A stretch of DNA of 64,000 bases. Origin: Undaria pinnatifida (Eukaryota; Sar; Phaeophyceae; Laminariales; Alariaceae). This document shows, one piece after another, positions 23,001 through 33,700 of the stretch; the first letter of the stretch is position 1; every line of letters starts with the position of its first letter. The position numbers and the translations under genes were made by a program. The notes beneath the pieces are model-generated. The model did no database searches and had not been told where the DNA came from. It saw only the letters and a program-made list of their open reading frames with translations. The stretch lies in NCBI GenBank assembly GCA_012845835.1, contig JABAKD010000008.1:6246775-6310774 (forward strand), read 5' to 3'.

Positions 23001-25117
23001 GCTTTTCTTTGTTTCCCCTATTTCCACCCCTGGCTGCATTGTTTGGTTTTCGGTTTACCCCAACGGGACGGGGAAACAGCGCAAAAGCAGTCGGAGTGAG
23101 ATGGAAAAAGCTTATCGCGGAAGGAAAGTGGGAGCTAAGGGAAGATTTCTTCTGGGCGCAGCCGAGACCGCTGTGGGAGATGCCCGAGCGACTTCGAAAG
23201 GTTGGATCAGGGGTTGGGTAGCAGCTGTTGCGCGTGTGCAGAAGGGGGTACCGATAGACCTGTCAAATGGGCATAAGACTCGGACCCACATCACGCCTCT
23301 AGCCGATTTCAACTGCCGTCCGCTCTCTGTCGAGTCCGCGATCGGTGGCAGATTCTGCTTAGGGCCCCCGTGATGACATTTTGGTGGAAATTCGTGCTGC
23401 ACGTGTGTGTCTTTCTCGCACGAGCCCGGCGAGCCCAGCGATTTTGCATGCCGTACATGATGCGTGATTCCCCTCCTCGGTACTTCCCCTTTTGCCGACA
23501 CTGTGCCGCGAAGGATCTGGGAGGCGAAAGTGCGTTGGTCTTCCTTAAGGGAGATGCTAACTACCGCCGGCTAATCGGGGACAGGCGGTGGCCCACGAAC
23601 ACGCCGTTTTCCGATGTTGCTGGCTACTTCCCCACTAAGTTGTGCGCACTTCGGACGCTTAAGGCAGAACTTGGGTGAGCAGCGGCACGCGTGTGGATGT
23701 TGTTGTTGTTGTTGTTGTTGTTGTTGGCTGTGGTGGTGGTGCTGTTATTGTTGTTGTCGCTTTTGTTATGGTTACTGCTATTATCTTATTAACTCGTCGC
23801 CGTAATGTGTCATTGTTCAGGATCACAAGACAGAATCCAATGATACTGGAGAGAAGCAATATGCACCCCTTCGTATTTTCTTGTTTTCCAGTCGTCCGTG
23901 GCTTTATCACGACATCAATTGCTATGACTCCAGTCGTCCGTGGCTTTATCACGACATCAATTGCTATGACTCATCATGTAGACTATGCTATACTTGTAGG
24001 GAGGAAGTGTAGTTTCTTAAATTTATTAACTAGATAGTTTAATTTTAGCGGGAAGGGTTGGTAATTACCTGGTAATACATTTGCGAACGAGGGACGCTAT
24101 ATAACAAACCATGAAAAACAAATGGTGAACAAACGAACAGACTGGAGGATACAACATGATACATGTACGAGTACAGGCTCGGATGTACTGAGCACCCCCC
24201 CCCCCGGCGGCACGTGTATGATATGTCTGTCACGGACTCGTTGGTACGCAGTATGGAGAAGTATTGTGGGTCCGACATGCTGTCTGTCGGTGCGAATCGT
24301 GCTAATTTTCTCCCCTGCCATGGAGGGTTTACAAAGTGCCAATCTGCTCGGGTACCATTTTATTTATCTGCTAAGCTTAATCGTTTGTCATAATGTGATC
24401 GAGGTTTATCTGCAGCTGAGAACTCGAAACCAAGTGTAAAATGTTATCATACTGTAGTGTTTGATAATGTAGGTGACTTTTCGGGAAGGATGATGCACGT
24501 ATTTAATTAGAAATATTTTACGGACGTCAGCCGTAAGTTCGACGGGTCAATACTCATCTTTGCAAGCTGCGTTGTTGGTACTTGTAATATACTATATGGG
24601 TGAGTTTTTTCTTAATGGGAGGGGTCCTATTCTTTTATAACTAATTTTCAAGGACGTCAGCCGTGAGTTGACGAATTTCAGGTCAATACTCATCTTTGCA
24701 AGCTGCGTTGTTGGTACTCGTAATATAGTATATGAGTGAGTTTTTATTGGGAGGTGTCTTATTTTTGTCCACTATAATGGTAAGTATTGGCAGTTACACT
24801 TTAGGTGGGGGATTTTGAGCTAGGTAAAACATCACATCTATTTTATAAATCTATTACTGTAGTTTCCACTATACTGCTTTATCATATGTATGGTAGGCGG
24901 TTTATTTTGTTTTCCCCCCCCCCGGGGCTTTTTATTCTTTTGTTTCAAAAATATATATTTGTGCGTGATCTTCCAATTGTTGTGGTTTGCGCTGTTGCGT
25001 CTGCGCAGGTGCGGGATGCCAAAAGAAGCGACAGAGCGTGCAGCACAGCAGCACGAGGATTGGATGGTCAACGGTCGATACGGTTGCATCCAGCTCTTCG
25101 ACCCGGCTACGGACTGA
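17045..25117 (+). CDS. ARMT1: ARMT1/DUF89 family damage-control phosphatase, 10 exons, complete
   Basis: This family consists of metal-dependent phosphatases acting on damaged or side-product phosphometabolites such as fructose 1-phosphate; the human protein has also been reported as a carboxyl methyltransferase. Exons: 17045-17167, 18156-18287, 19135-19291, 20897-20988, 21437-21533, 21907-22065, 22579-22753, 23080-23200, 23514-23674, 25009-25117. They total 1326 bases, 441 residues plus stop, with every junction in phase. In order I see GSWAYDTM near the start, TPWLYSEFYAYRR, DPFMGQKM, ALWGNRMDLS, VDNAGFELFCDLCLAD (metal-site Asp/Asn), GKWELREDFFW, LKGDANYRRLIGDRRW (phosphate-site loop) and a C-terminal NGRYGCIQLFD. 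All have counterparts in order in the animal protein as I remember it. Intron 3 uses a GC donor (ACAG|GCAAGG). The donors of exons 6 and 8 (GTTCGT, GTTGGA) are weak but fix the phase. The product is probably cytosolic; no signal peptide is seen. ATG 17045 is chosen because it opens the conserved frame. Confidence 0.93.
19800..20220 (+). repeat. Dispersed repeat family I, copy 1 (in ARMT1-like intron 3)
   Basis: This segment (TGCATGGCCGTAGTC, ACCAGGCAGACATTGCTTGCACC, AGCGCCG, GGCGAGTCGCATGAA, TATGTAACTGCCTC, GTGCGGAGT) recurs at 31290-31700 in the same orientation with moderate divergence. It has no coding potential. It is probably a non-autonomous transposable element; ends and target duplications were not resolved. 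Confidence 0.75.
23698..23732 (+). repeat. (TGT)n microsatellite in ARMT1-like intron 9
   Basis: About ten uninterrupted TGT triplets directly follow exon 9, then grade into GGTGGTGG and TTGTTGTTGTCG. Confidence 0.85.
23888..23971 (+). repeat. Perfect 42-bp tandem duplication
   Basis: Two identical 42-base units (CCAGTCGTCC...GCTATGACT) abut at 23929/23930 within ARMT1-like intron 9. The identity implies a recent event. Confidence 0.95.
24180..24205 (+). repeat. Poly-C tract
   Basis: A run of about ten C followed by GGCGG within ARMT1-like intron 9. Listed only because such runs are frequent in this window and prone to sequencing error. Confidence 0.6.
24515..24770 (+). repeat. Tandem pair of dispersed repeat family II
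   Basis: Two ~110-base units (from ~24521 and ~24651) share GGACGTCAGCCGT, GGTCAATACTCATC, TTTGCAAGCTGCGTTG, TTGGTACT(T/C)GTAATAT and TGAGTGAGTTTTT/GGGTGAGTTTTTT. A third copy lies inverted at about 50095-50243. A short relative (GAGTATCGACCCGTAAAATTATCGAACTC) is at 6918-6950. They sit in ARMT1-like intron 9. Confidence 0.8.
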
Positions 25118-26768
25118 ACATAGTCAACATGTCTGGCGGTGGTACATGTTGCTAGTCGAATAGATTGCTTCCCCCACGGGCGAATTCCTGCTCGTAGAGG
25201 AAGTGGGATGGGCACAGACAGAAGAAGCAAGTGCCCCCATGATTTTTGTGTCGTCTGTGAGCGTTACCAGCACACGTGAAAGCAGCGATCAGGATTGTTC
25301 CCCTGCTTCGACTTCTGGTAGCGCGTGAAGCTGCAAATACGGTAACATACGCGTTGGCGGGATTCGCGATGATTTTATAACGAGGACTGGTCATGGACGC
25401 TTCGACACGGCAGACGCCGTTGGCTGAACATCGCTTGGGCGGGTTCTGCTGTAAAAGTTGCGCTGTCTTTTGATTGCCGGCGCAGCTGTAGCTTGTATGG
25501 CGATCAGGAGAATTTTCATCCTCTATATCCCCATGTTTCATTTGGATCCCGCGACGTGTTTCTGTTAGTTCATACCATTCCCTGAGTACGAGCACCCCAA
25601 ATAAGTTTGGATTCACGAGGGGGGGTGTATTCGGCATTATAATGGTAAAAAGCTTGCAATTTTTACGTGTGACTTCTCGGGGACAACCAGGCACGCATTG
25701 TGGCACTTTCTCATCCGCTTGGGATTATTTCTTGGATGCTCGCAAAAAAATTGTTCCAAACTGCGGCAACACCAGCGGAGACAGCGGGAGGGGGGCGTGG
25801 ATGGGGACGCCGAGAGGCATTGTCATCGACGAGCAGAGTAGCGGAAGCCGTAACGCCCAATTCGCTTGCGGTTCTGGCTTAATCGTACTCCCAGAAGAAC
25901 GAAGTTGGAACGCCGCCAGAAAATGCCTGTTTGCATACCATATATATGCCCCGCACACCTACATTTTTATTCCTCGCCCGAGTGTTGTTTTATCACCTCT
26001 CGAGGCGTCAACTTTATACTTCACTGCATCAACTTATTGACGGTGCTTGCCTAAAGGCGTGCATGTCGATTAGTTTAGCTGGTATTTCATCCCATCCCAA
26101 TCCGCCCTATCCTATCCCAATTGTCTCATCCCGTCCCATCGTTCACCATTACGTCTCATCCCGTCCCACGCCGTCCCGTACCTGAAAGTTATGCACCACA
26201 CCGTCGCGTACTGCGGTTATACACTGCAAAAAGACCTTCTAGGAGAGGAAACCAAGCATAGATACACGATGGCTAGGGTCGCCTGGCAAGAAGGGGGGAA
26301 GGGAGAGGAGGAGCACATACCGTTCTGTCGCTCCCTGTGTCTTCGAACTCCGAAAAAAAAAAGCTTGTGAAAACGAAAGGCATATATGACAGCTATAGTC
26401 AGCTTACAGCGGCACCATCGCCCCGTCGGCGACGTCCCTGCTAGTGCTCCGCTCGTCCATCCGCTCGGTTGACATTCACAAGACATCACGTTACGCCACG
26501 CCATGCTACATAATGTCACGCTGCACTAGGACGAGCTATGCTACCCCACGCTAGGTAAGGCCGCGCTACGCTACACTAGGCCACTACAAGGCTTCGCTGC
26601 GCTATGCGAGGCCGCGCTTGCATGCACGGCCGCACTATGCGAAATCGCGCGACGCTAGACCGCGCTCTGCCACCTCGCGCTACGCAAGACACTACGCAAG
26701 GCCGCGCTACGCAGAGTCGCGCTGCGGATACGCAAAACTACGTTACAATTGGCCACGTGTGTAACTTA
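25118..26768. other. Spacer downstream of the ARMT1-like gene
   Basis: ORFs of 184 codons (25152-25706, minus) and 132 codons (25642-26040, plus) overlap here. Neither shows a family motif or flanking splice logic, so I do not call them. From 26080 to 26185 there is a CCCATCCCAAT/CATCCCGTCCC low-complexity tract, and from about 26500 to 26740 a CGCTACGC-type tract (see separate entry). Confidence 0.45.
26500..26742 (+). repeat. Degenerate minisatellite of CACGCTACGCTAGGCCGCG type
   Basis: The tract is built from shuffled copies of GCTACGC, CGCTAGG, GGCCGCGCT and ACGCAAG. No fixed period holds for more than a few units. It is noncoding. Confidence 0.6.
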
Positions 26769-27060
26769 CTAGGTTGCGGAGTCACGTGACTCTGTGGTCT
26801 TGTGGTTAGGGCAGAATAACCAACACGTTTTGCGCGGAGAAAAACCAGAGGTACTCGTGTCAACTTCCAGAAATAACAAGAACGGATGATTTGTCTTCAG
26901 TCCTGGCACCGGTAGGTCACAGAAGTCCACCGTCAACCTTGCGCCGCGGTTCTGGGTCGCTGACCACACAACGTTCACCCGCTGGGCGCGCGTCATGAGC
27001 AAGATACAAGTATCTCCACATTTCTTGCGCGTGCCATATTCATGAACGCCAACCTTGGTG
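26769..27060 (-). pseudogene. Possible retroelement integrase fragment
   Basis: The minus-strand frame contains RLTVDFCDLPVPG followed by FLLFLEVDTSTSGFSPRK. This recalls the first catalytic Asp region of retrotransposon integrases (vDf..lP, then fl.vvD.ts...f.P.K). Nothing else of an integrase is intact and no LTRs were found, so this is at most a relic. The resemblance is short and could be chance. Confidence 0.3.
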
Positions 27061-27177
27061 ACACGTGCTGGTAGCCCCTATCCTGTCGCTGTCGTCGTCG
27101 AGATTTCGGTGTGCCTCGTCGCTGTTCACCTTGGCGCAGTTCCTCCCTATGAACATTAACAACTCCCGTATGTTGGC

Positions 27178-27290
27178 GTGTCCTCCCTCCCTCCCTCCCT
27201 CCCTCTCTCCCTCCCTCCCTCCCTCTCTCCCTCCCTCCCTTCGTGATTCCTTCCTTCCGCCCCTCCCTCCCTTCACCCTGTTTGTCTCAC
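27178..27290 (+). repeat. CTCCC/TCCCTCCC microsatellite
   Basis: Runs of CCTCCCTCCCTCTCTCC over about 80 bases, then a looser CCTTCC stretch. The tract generates an Arg/Glu/Gly-rich spurious minus-strand ORF. Confidence 0.85.
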
Positions 27291-27477
27291 CAACCCAGCT
27301 CATCCACTCTGTCGACAGTCGTCTTCACAACCTGCGTAGTCGACACCCTCCAATGCCGTTGTACTATATTGTTGGTGTCCGGGTATGTGCGGAACGTGAG
27401 GAACTGTAAAACAAAACGTCCCCATAGACGAGACCTACTCGTTGATGCAGTTGCCATCGGCCTTTAAACTTCAAGCT

Positions 27478-27778
27478 CTACAATCCTCTAGCTTTCAGCC
27501 TTCTAGCGTTTATGGCACGAGTTCTCCAAGCTTCCACCGGAACTCCTTTCGCGCTACCAGGCGGTCGCAACCCTCGAGTCACCCTGTTTGCTTTTTTAGC
27601 TCGGTCGCGTTTGCCTCGCCGACTCCCTCGTGGGTTGTGGACTCGACCGCCTCTCGCAGGCCGCTTCTCATCGCTCTGGCTGCCGAAATAGTCCATGAGA
27701 TTCGCGACGCCGACCACCATCCAACCTGCGCCTAATAGCAGCAGGAATGACAGGTACATGGCCGAAACCACCAGCCCC
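27478..27778 (-). CDS. Last exon of the 27-36 kb gene: membrane helix and basic tail
   Basis: Acceptor GGTTCGCAG precedes 27778. The exon encodes one hydrophobic segment of about 22 residues, then DYFGSQSDEKR and an Arg/Lys-rich tail ending KARGL and a stop. The positive tail after the helix suggests the C terminus faces the cytosol. Phase 2 entry matches the previous exon exactly. Confidence 0.55.
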
Positions 27779-30700
27779 CTGCGAACCACCAGACCCACAA
27801 TGAAAGCATCAAAAGCTGAGCGCCCGAAGCACCTTTAAACGATTTGAACGCGGGGCGGAGAAAGCTGGTCATGCCCACATAAGCCGAAGGATTCATGTAA
27901 ACCGAAGGATTCACGCCGGCAGGAGAACGGGATAACCCCACAAATGCCCACCGAGAAGCGGTAAGAGGGGTGCGCGTGAGCAAGTTTCGGAAGTTCCTAC
28001 CTTATTTCAATGCTGCACCAGTGTACTCTAAGCCCTTTTCTGTAACAAAAGTTTTTCTCTGAGGTGAGTTTACGACATCGTAGCAAACAAAGAGGCAAGG
28101 AAAGATCTTTGCTAGTCTCCCAAAACCCACCACACCTATGCTTGGCACTGTACAGATGGCCTGATCTTCTGAAGGTAAGCATTTATTGTGTACGCGGAAG
28201 TTGCCCCGCTACAGCTCGAGAGCTATACGGCCACTGAATCAGTTGGTCATGTCCCCACGCTCGCCCCTGCCTGTAAATACTCTTATCGTAACTACTTCAA
28301 CCATGGGCAATCCGTGTGACGGAAATAATAGCAAATTAAACATCTCAACAAGCCGCATAGTATATCTAATCTGGGTGGGTGAAACAGCCCGCGATGACTT
28401 ACCCCCGCCCCAGCGAGTAAACTTCCTTCGCCTCGAACAAGACGCCTTGAACGAGGGTCGTCGACCAGATCCATGAGGCAGACGAGGACAAGGTCTTCCC
28501 GATCGTAGATTCGATCGCCGACAGCAAGAACCAGCTCATCAGGCCCCTCAAGGCTACCCGGACATCGGCAGGGGTGAGGGACGGGAAGTCGCGACCGGCC
28601 GCCACAGTACACGATTCCAACGTCGGTAGGGACGTCCGCATGGCGTCATGTTCTTCATCGTCCTGACGAGTTATGGGGCCGACGGACTCACGAAGAGTTG
28701 ACCAGGAATCGCATAGGAAAGCGGAGACGGTCTTGTCCAGCGTGTCGAACTCGGGCAATAGCGAGTGGACACTCGTAGGAAGGACGGCGAGCAAAAGCGC
28801 TCGAACACCCACAGGAACGACGGACGACTCAAGAGACTGCGGCGCTACGTGAGAGGAATCCTTGGAGGACGATACCTGCAGCAAGTGGGCCAGGGTCATC
28901 GATGGGCACAACCAACAAACATCGTGAGATGGCATGGACCAACGTAGAGAAGGGTGGTGAGATGAGCTCGCGCAATGTACTTATGTCAGGGTGAGGGGGT
29001 TGTCACGTGTTGCTCGAAACTACTACTGTTGAGAATAATAGCTGCCAAATCAAAGAAAAGCTCGCATCGCTGATAGTCGATGGAGACACAGCACGCGCCC
29101 TGGAGGTGTAGTCTACATAAATAAAAAAGTCAGCATCTACAGTGGAATGCCGATCAGCGAACAGGAAAACATTAAACGTATTAGAAGTTTCTGAGGCTTC
29201 ACATCCCTAGCACTGACTGCATGTATCGTCTCATTCGTATCACCGCCGAATACTCCACACTATTGCCCCAAGGATTAAGAACGTCTTGAGAATTGTCAGG
29301 GACGAAATGCCCTGGGCATGCCTCATCTTTTAGAACCGCGAAGAGCTCGACGTGCAAGAGTGGGCCCATGCCGAGCTACGTCGGTCGACCCAACTGTAAA
29401 CAAATTCGTGCATGCGTTGCGTTCGCAGGTATTAAGGACCCCAGAGCTGATAGACTGGACAACAAGTGCCATTCAACTGTCCTCCCCTTGTTTGCGTCAT
29501 CGTCGAACACGGTAGGAACCTGCAAGTGACAATACCAGTGTTGTTGCTTTCGTCAAAAGTAGATTTGACGCCGACGAATAGCGCGGTATGGAATGGTAAG
29601 CCGATTCATGGTGACGTTCCCACTCTAAGCCGTGCAATCAAATTATCGTACAACATATCGCTACATATGTATACAGCTCTGTGCCTGCGGTGTGCCTGCG
29701 GTGTGCCTGCGGTGTGCCTGCGGAACCCGGAGCTCCAGAGCTTCAAACTGAACTAAAAATAGCACCTACCTCGTCGACGGGAGTGCTGGTGTCCACGTCA
29801 TCATCGAACCCCGCAGATGCCTGCCGAAATAAGGTGTTGCCCGATTGCGTGGTGATGTGTTGTTTAGTCCAGATGTATACAATTCTGTGCTGCTACAAGG
29901 AGCGCGCTGTGGAAGGGAAGACCGTGGCCATTCTTCGTCTCCTTGCTCGACTGTGAATTGCTATTGGTTCATCAAGGTATCTACTTTTGTGGAGCTTAGT
30001 CTTTAGCTTCAGCTCTTGACTGGACTACAAGTACCTCTCGCCTCCACGAAAGGATCCGAATTCCCCCCCCCCCTCGTCTTCGGTTTCACCTTCGAATCCA
30101 GCGGACTCGGGAGAGCTGTAGAAGTGTGGGGGGCTTTGTCGGTAAGGAAGGGTGTGTAGGACATAGGAAACGACTCCAATGAGGACACCTGGGAAGGCTC
30201 CTTTTAGGACGAGTTCTGCAGCATTTTTTATGCAGGACTCGTTCTCCAAGGACCCCTCCCAAGCATCGCTGTTGGAGTCGTGCTTTATGTTGTATACACC
30301 TTTCCCCGTCGACACATTCCTCCATGGTCTTACTGGTCTCCCGAATCCGCTGGATTTGAAGGCGAAATCACAGACACGCGGGTGGGGTGGGAATTTGGCC
30401 CCCGTCGTAGAGGCAAGAGGTATTTGTAGCCCAGTTTGGAGCTGAAGCTAAAAGGTCATCACAGGTCGGTGAGAGACATCGATGGGCACAACAAACACCG
30501 TGAGATGGAACGGGCAACAACAGAGAAGGATCGGGCGACAGGCTTACACAGTGGCAATATACCTATTTAGAGGTGGAGAGTTTGTCAACTGTCGTTCGAA
30601 CATGCCAATGTTCAAAGTACGGCTACCAATTTGAATGAAGCTCGCACCACTGAGAATAGATGGAGACGTAACATGCACCCTGAAGATGTACCCCATAAAA

Positions 30701-33700
30701 TACAGTCAGCATCTGTAGCAGAATGCCGATAAGCGAATAGGACGTAAAAGGAAAACATCCAGAGCTCTAAGGCTCTATAGCCCTAGACCTGAGCGCAACT
30801 ATCATCTCATGTCCATCGCCATCGATAATTTTACAAAACTTCTTACTGCTTGTCAAGGGGAGTAATTCCTTGGGCGTGCCCCATCTTGTAAAACCGTAAG
30901 GAACTCGGGGTAGAAGAATGGGCCTATGCCGAACTACGTGCGCTGGCCAAACTTAATGCCAAAGCGTTGCATACGTTTCGCTGGCTGACCTTATGGACGC
31001 CAGAGCCGATATATTCCAAAAAATTAAACTGCACTCCAGCTGTGAGATCGAAGATTTCAACGAAACTCATCTTTGCCAGCAGTGTGTGATACTTCGATCG
31101 CGGTATTACTGGACGTGTGTCCTCTTTAAGGATATAGGCCGGCGATTCTCTTTAAAAGTAGCTTCTGCCAGGGTCAACAGGGTGGTGAAAATCACATTGT
31201 GCACGGAAACTATAAAACCCGTTTTTGAGCGGGACATAATTTGACGGCTGTGAAATTCACCAGTTTGTTATGTTTGTCCTGTAGTCGTATGACCGGGGAG
31301 GGGAGGGAGGGTCTACCCGATATTCATGCATGGCCGTAGTCTCAAGACCGTACGTAGCTAATAGTAGCTATTAGACCCTGGCATCCCTGTAATGCCAGGA
31401 CGGGGAACATCGGGTTTTCGCCGACCAGGCAGGCATTGCTTGCACCAAGCACGAAGCGCCGGGAGGTGTTCGGCGAGTCGCATGAAGGGTGAGCTGCATC
31501 CTACTAAGAACCGCCTGTGAGGCAGACTTGCATATGGATGACAGCTCAAATGAGTTGATGTAATTTCCGGTATGGCCACTTTCAGAGACAGCAATGGGAG
31601 CACTATGTAACTGCCTCTTGGGTTCGTTACTACAAATACTACGTGATACGATAATTCCCCTCGTGCGGAGTAACAGTCCTCCACCCCGCGCAGATGATCT
31701 AACAAAATATACGTCGTGTTGTTTTTACGTTAATGCTGGTGTTTTATTTCCGTATAATATGAGTGCCACGAATGGTCCTTATGGTACGCCGTTGTGTTGG
31801 TGTTTCTGTATGTATCCTGGTATAAATTAATTCAAGATCGGCTACATGAATATACGGTAGTGTCACCTGAGCTACAGACAACCATTGGGGACCTTGGCCA
31901 TGTTGGTACACCTGCCGTTAATCGAACAACCATGCCTAGTTATGTGTAATCGGACAACCATGCCCGGCAATCTATGAAATAACCAGATTGTTAATAGAAC
32001 ATGGTAATTTGGGAAGGTCGAATATAGACCTACGGCGTGTTACCATGCAGGGATAGGGCAGTTAGACACAACCGTATGTTAGAGGATTCGACATACCCAA
32101 TATATGACGACCATTAAATAGTGACTTGTATGAGAAGCTTGTCGAATAATGCTGCTATATGCTACTGTACATATTTTGACTATTATGGTAGTGCGGTAGG
32201 ATAGCTACGATAGCTACTAGAAGCATTAAACGGGTGTGTGTTCTTGACGGTAAACTGATATTTCCACCCATTTATATCCAGCACAACCAGTGTCGCGCGG
32301 ATGCCTCCTAGAGTGACGACCTCTAAATTCAAAAACTAAGAGACGCAGATACACACCATTGCAAATACAGCAGGGTAATTTAGTCATGCAACGCCACCTG
32401 CAATGAACACGAGGGGAGAAACTACGCCACCCAGCACGCAGGCCTAGACTAATGTTTAAAAATGTCGTACAATTTAGACGGGGAACGTAACTCGGAGTCG
32501 GCCTGCTGTTCCATACCACGCTAGGCTTGATTTTTAATGATGAGACACGTCCATGCCAAACATGATAATTTTCGCGAAAACAGCAACACGGGTAATGTCC
32601 CCTTGCAGGCTCCTAGCGTGTTCGACAATGGCACAGATGAGGTGAAGACGCCGGTCGCTCCCGATACGAAGGTGAACGGTACCAGCCGATATGTCAGAGA
32701 AGAGTACCGCTCACCTCGGCGTCGGGAGCGACTAGCGTTTTCGCCTCGCCTGTACCATCGTCTAACACGACAGGAGTCTGCAAGGGCACATTGTTAGTGT
32801 GGTTGTTTTTCGCGAAAAAATATGTTTGGCATGGAAGTCTTTCATCATTAAAAATCAAGCATAGCGTGGGGTGAAACAAAAGGCCGACTCCAAGTTACGT
32901 TCCCCACCTAAACTGTACGATACTGTGCGATATATGTGTGATGTGTGTGCGAGCTCTGGTCCTCCTGCGGTGTGCGTGCGGAACCTGGAGCATCAGAGCT
33001 TCAAACTGAACTGACAGCGACACCCACCTCGACGACGACGGGAGTGCTGGTGTCCACGTCATAATCGAACCCAGCAGAGACCTGCCGAAATAGGATATTC
33101 CCGCGTTGTGTTCCGTTGTTTAGTGCAGTGACGTGTGACGAATGCTACGAAAGAGGTACACCACGTTTTTTCTGAGGTATTTTCATCTTGGGAGCTTAAG
33201 ACCTTTCCCAAAAACTGGTTTCGAGGAAAATTAAAACTGCTACAGGATGGAAAATCCCATGGCTTGGGTACACGACGAGCATTCATTGTGACAAAAACAA
33301 TGGCGTTTTTTCCCGACGATTTTGGGTTAAGGAACACCGTCGTCCAGAGACCATTTCAGACCAAAAGTGATACCTCCATCGTAGCACGCGCCGTGTACCA
33401 TTCTGTACTGCTACATGGAGCGCGTTGTGAAAGAGAAGGCCGTACCAATCTCCGTTCCCTTACTAGACTGTGAAAAAATAGCGGTTCCTCAAGGTAGCTA
33501 CTTGTGTGGAGCCTAGTCTATAGCCTCATCTCTAGACTGGACGGAAAGCACGTCTCACCTCTACGACGGCATCTGAATTTCCTCCCCGCTCAACCCGCGG
33601 CCTCTCCTTCGAATCCGGCGGACTTGGGCTACCAGTAGAAGCGTCGGGGGCTGTGTCGGCAAGGAGCAATCGGTGCCACATATGGCCATGCACGCTTGGA

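Larger units (their letters stand above)
30455..33660 (-). repeat. Segmental duplication copy B, expanded by insertions
   Basis: Colinear with copy A at 30470-31010 and at 32930-33130 plus 33390-33660. The extra DNA is 31020-32925 (families I and III and a foldback element) and 33132-33390 (a short inverted-end element). The insertions account for B being about 3.2 kb against 1.3 kb in A, which dates them after the duplication or shows loss from A. Confidence 0.75.

Noticed and set aside
25152-25706. 184-codon minus-strand ORF
   Set aside because: No motif, no splice logic and no coding-like composition; it overlaps the 3' flank of the ARMT1-like gene.
27040-27303. Arg/Glu/Gly-rich minus ORF
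   Set aside because: Reverse of a CTCCC microsatellite.
30025-30315. 96-codon minus ORF taken as a gene
   Set aside because: It is better explained as a hybrid duplicate exon with a lost GT donor; see the duplication finding.
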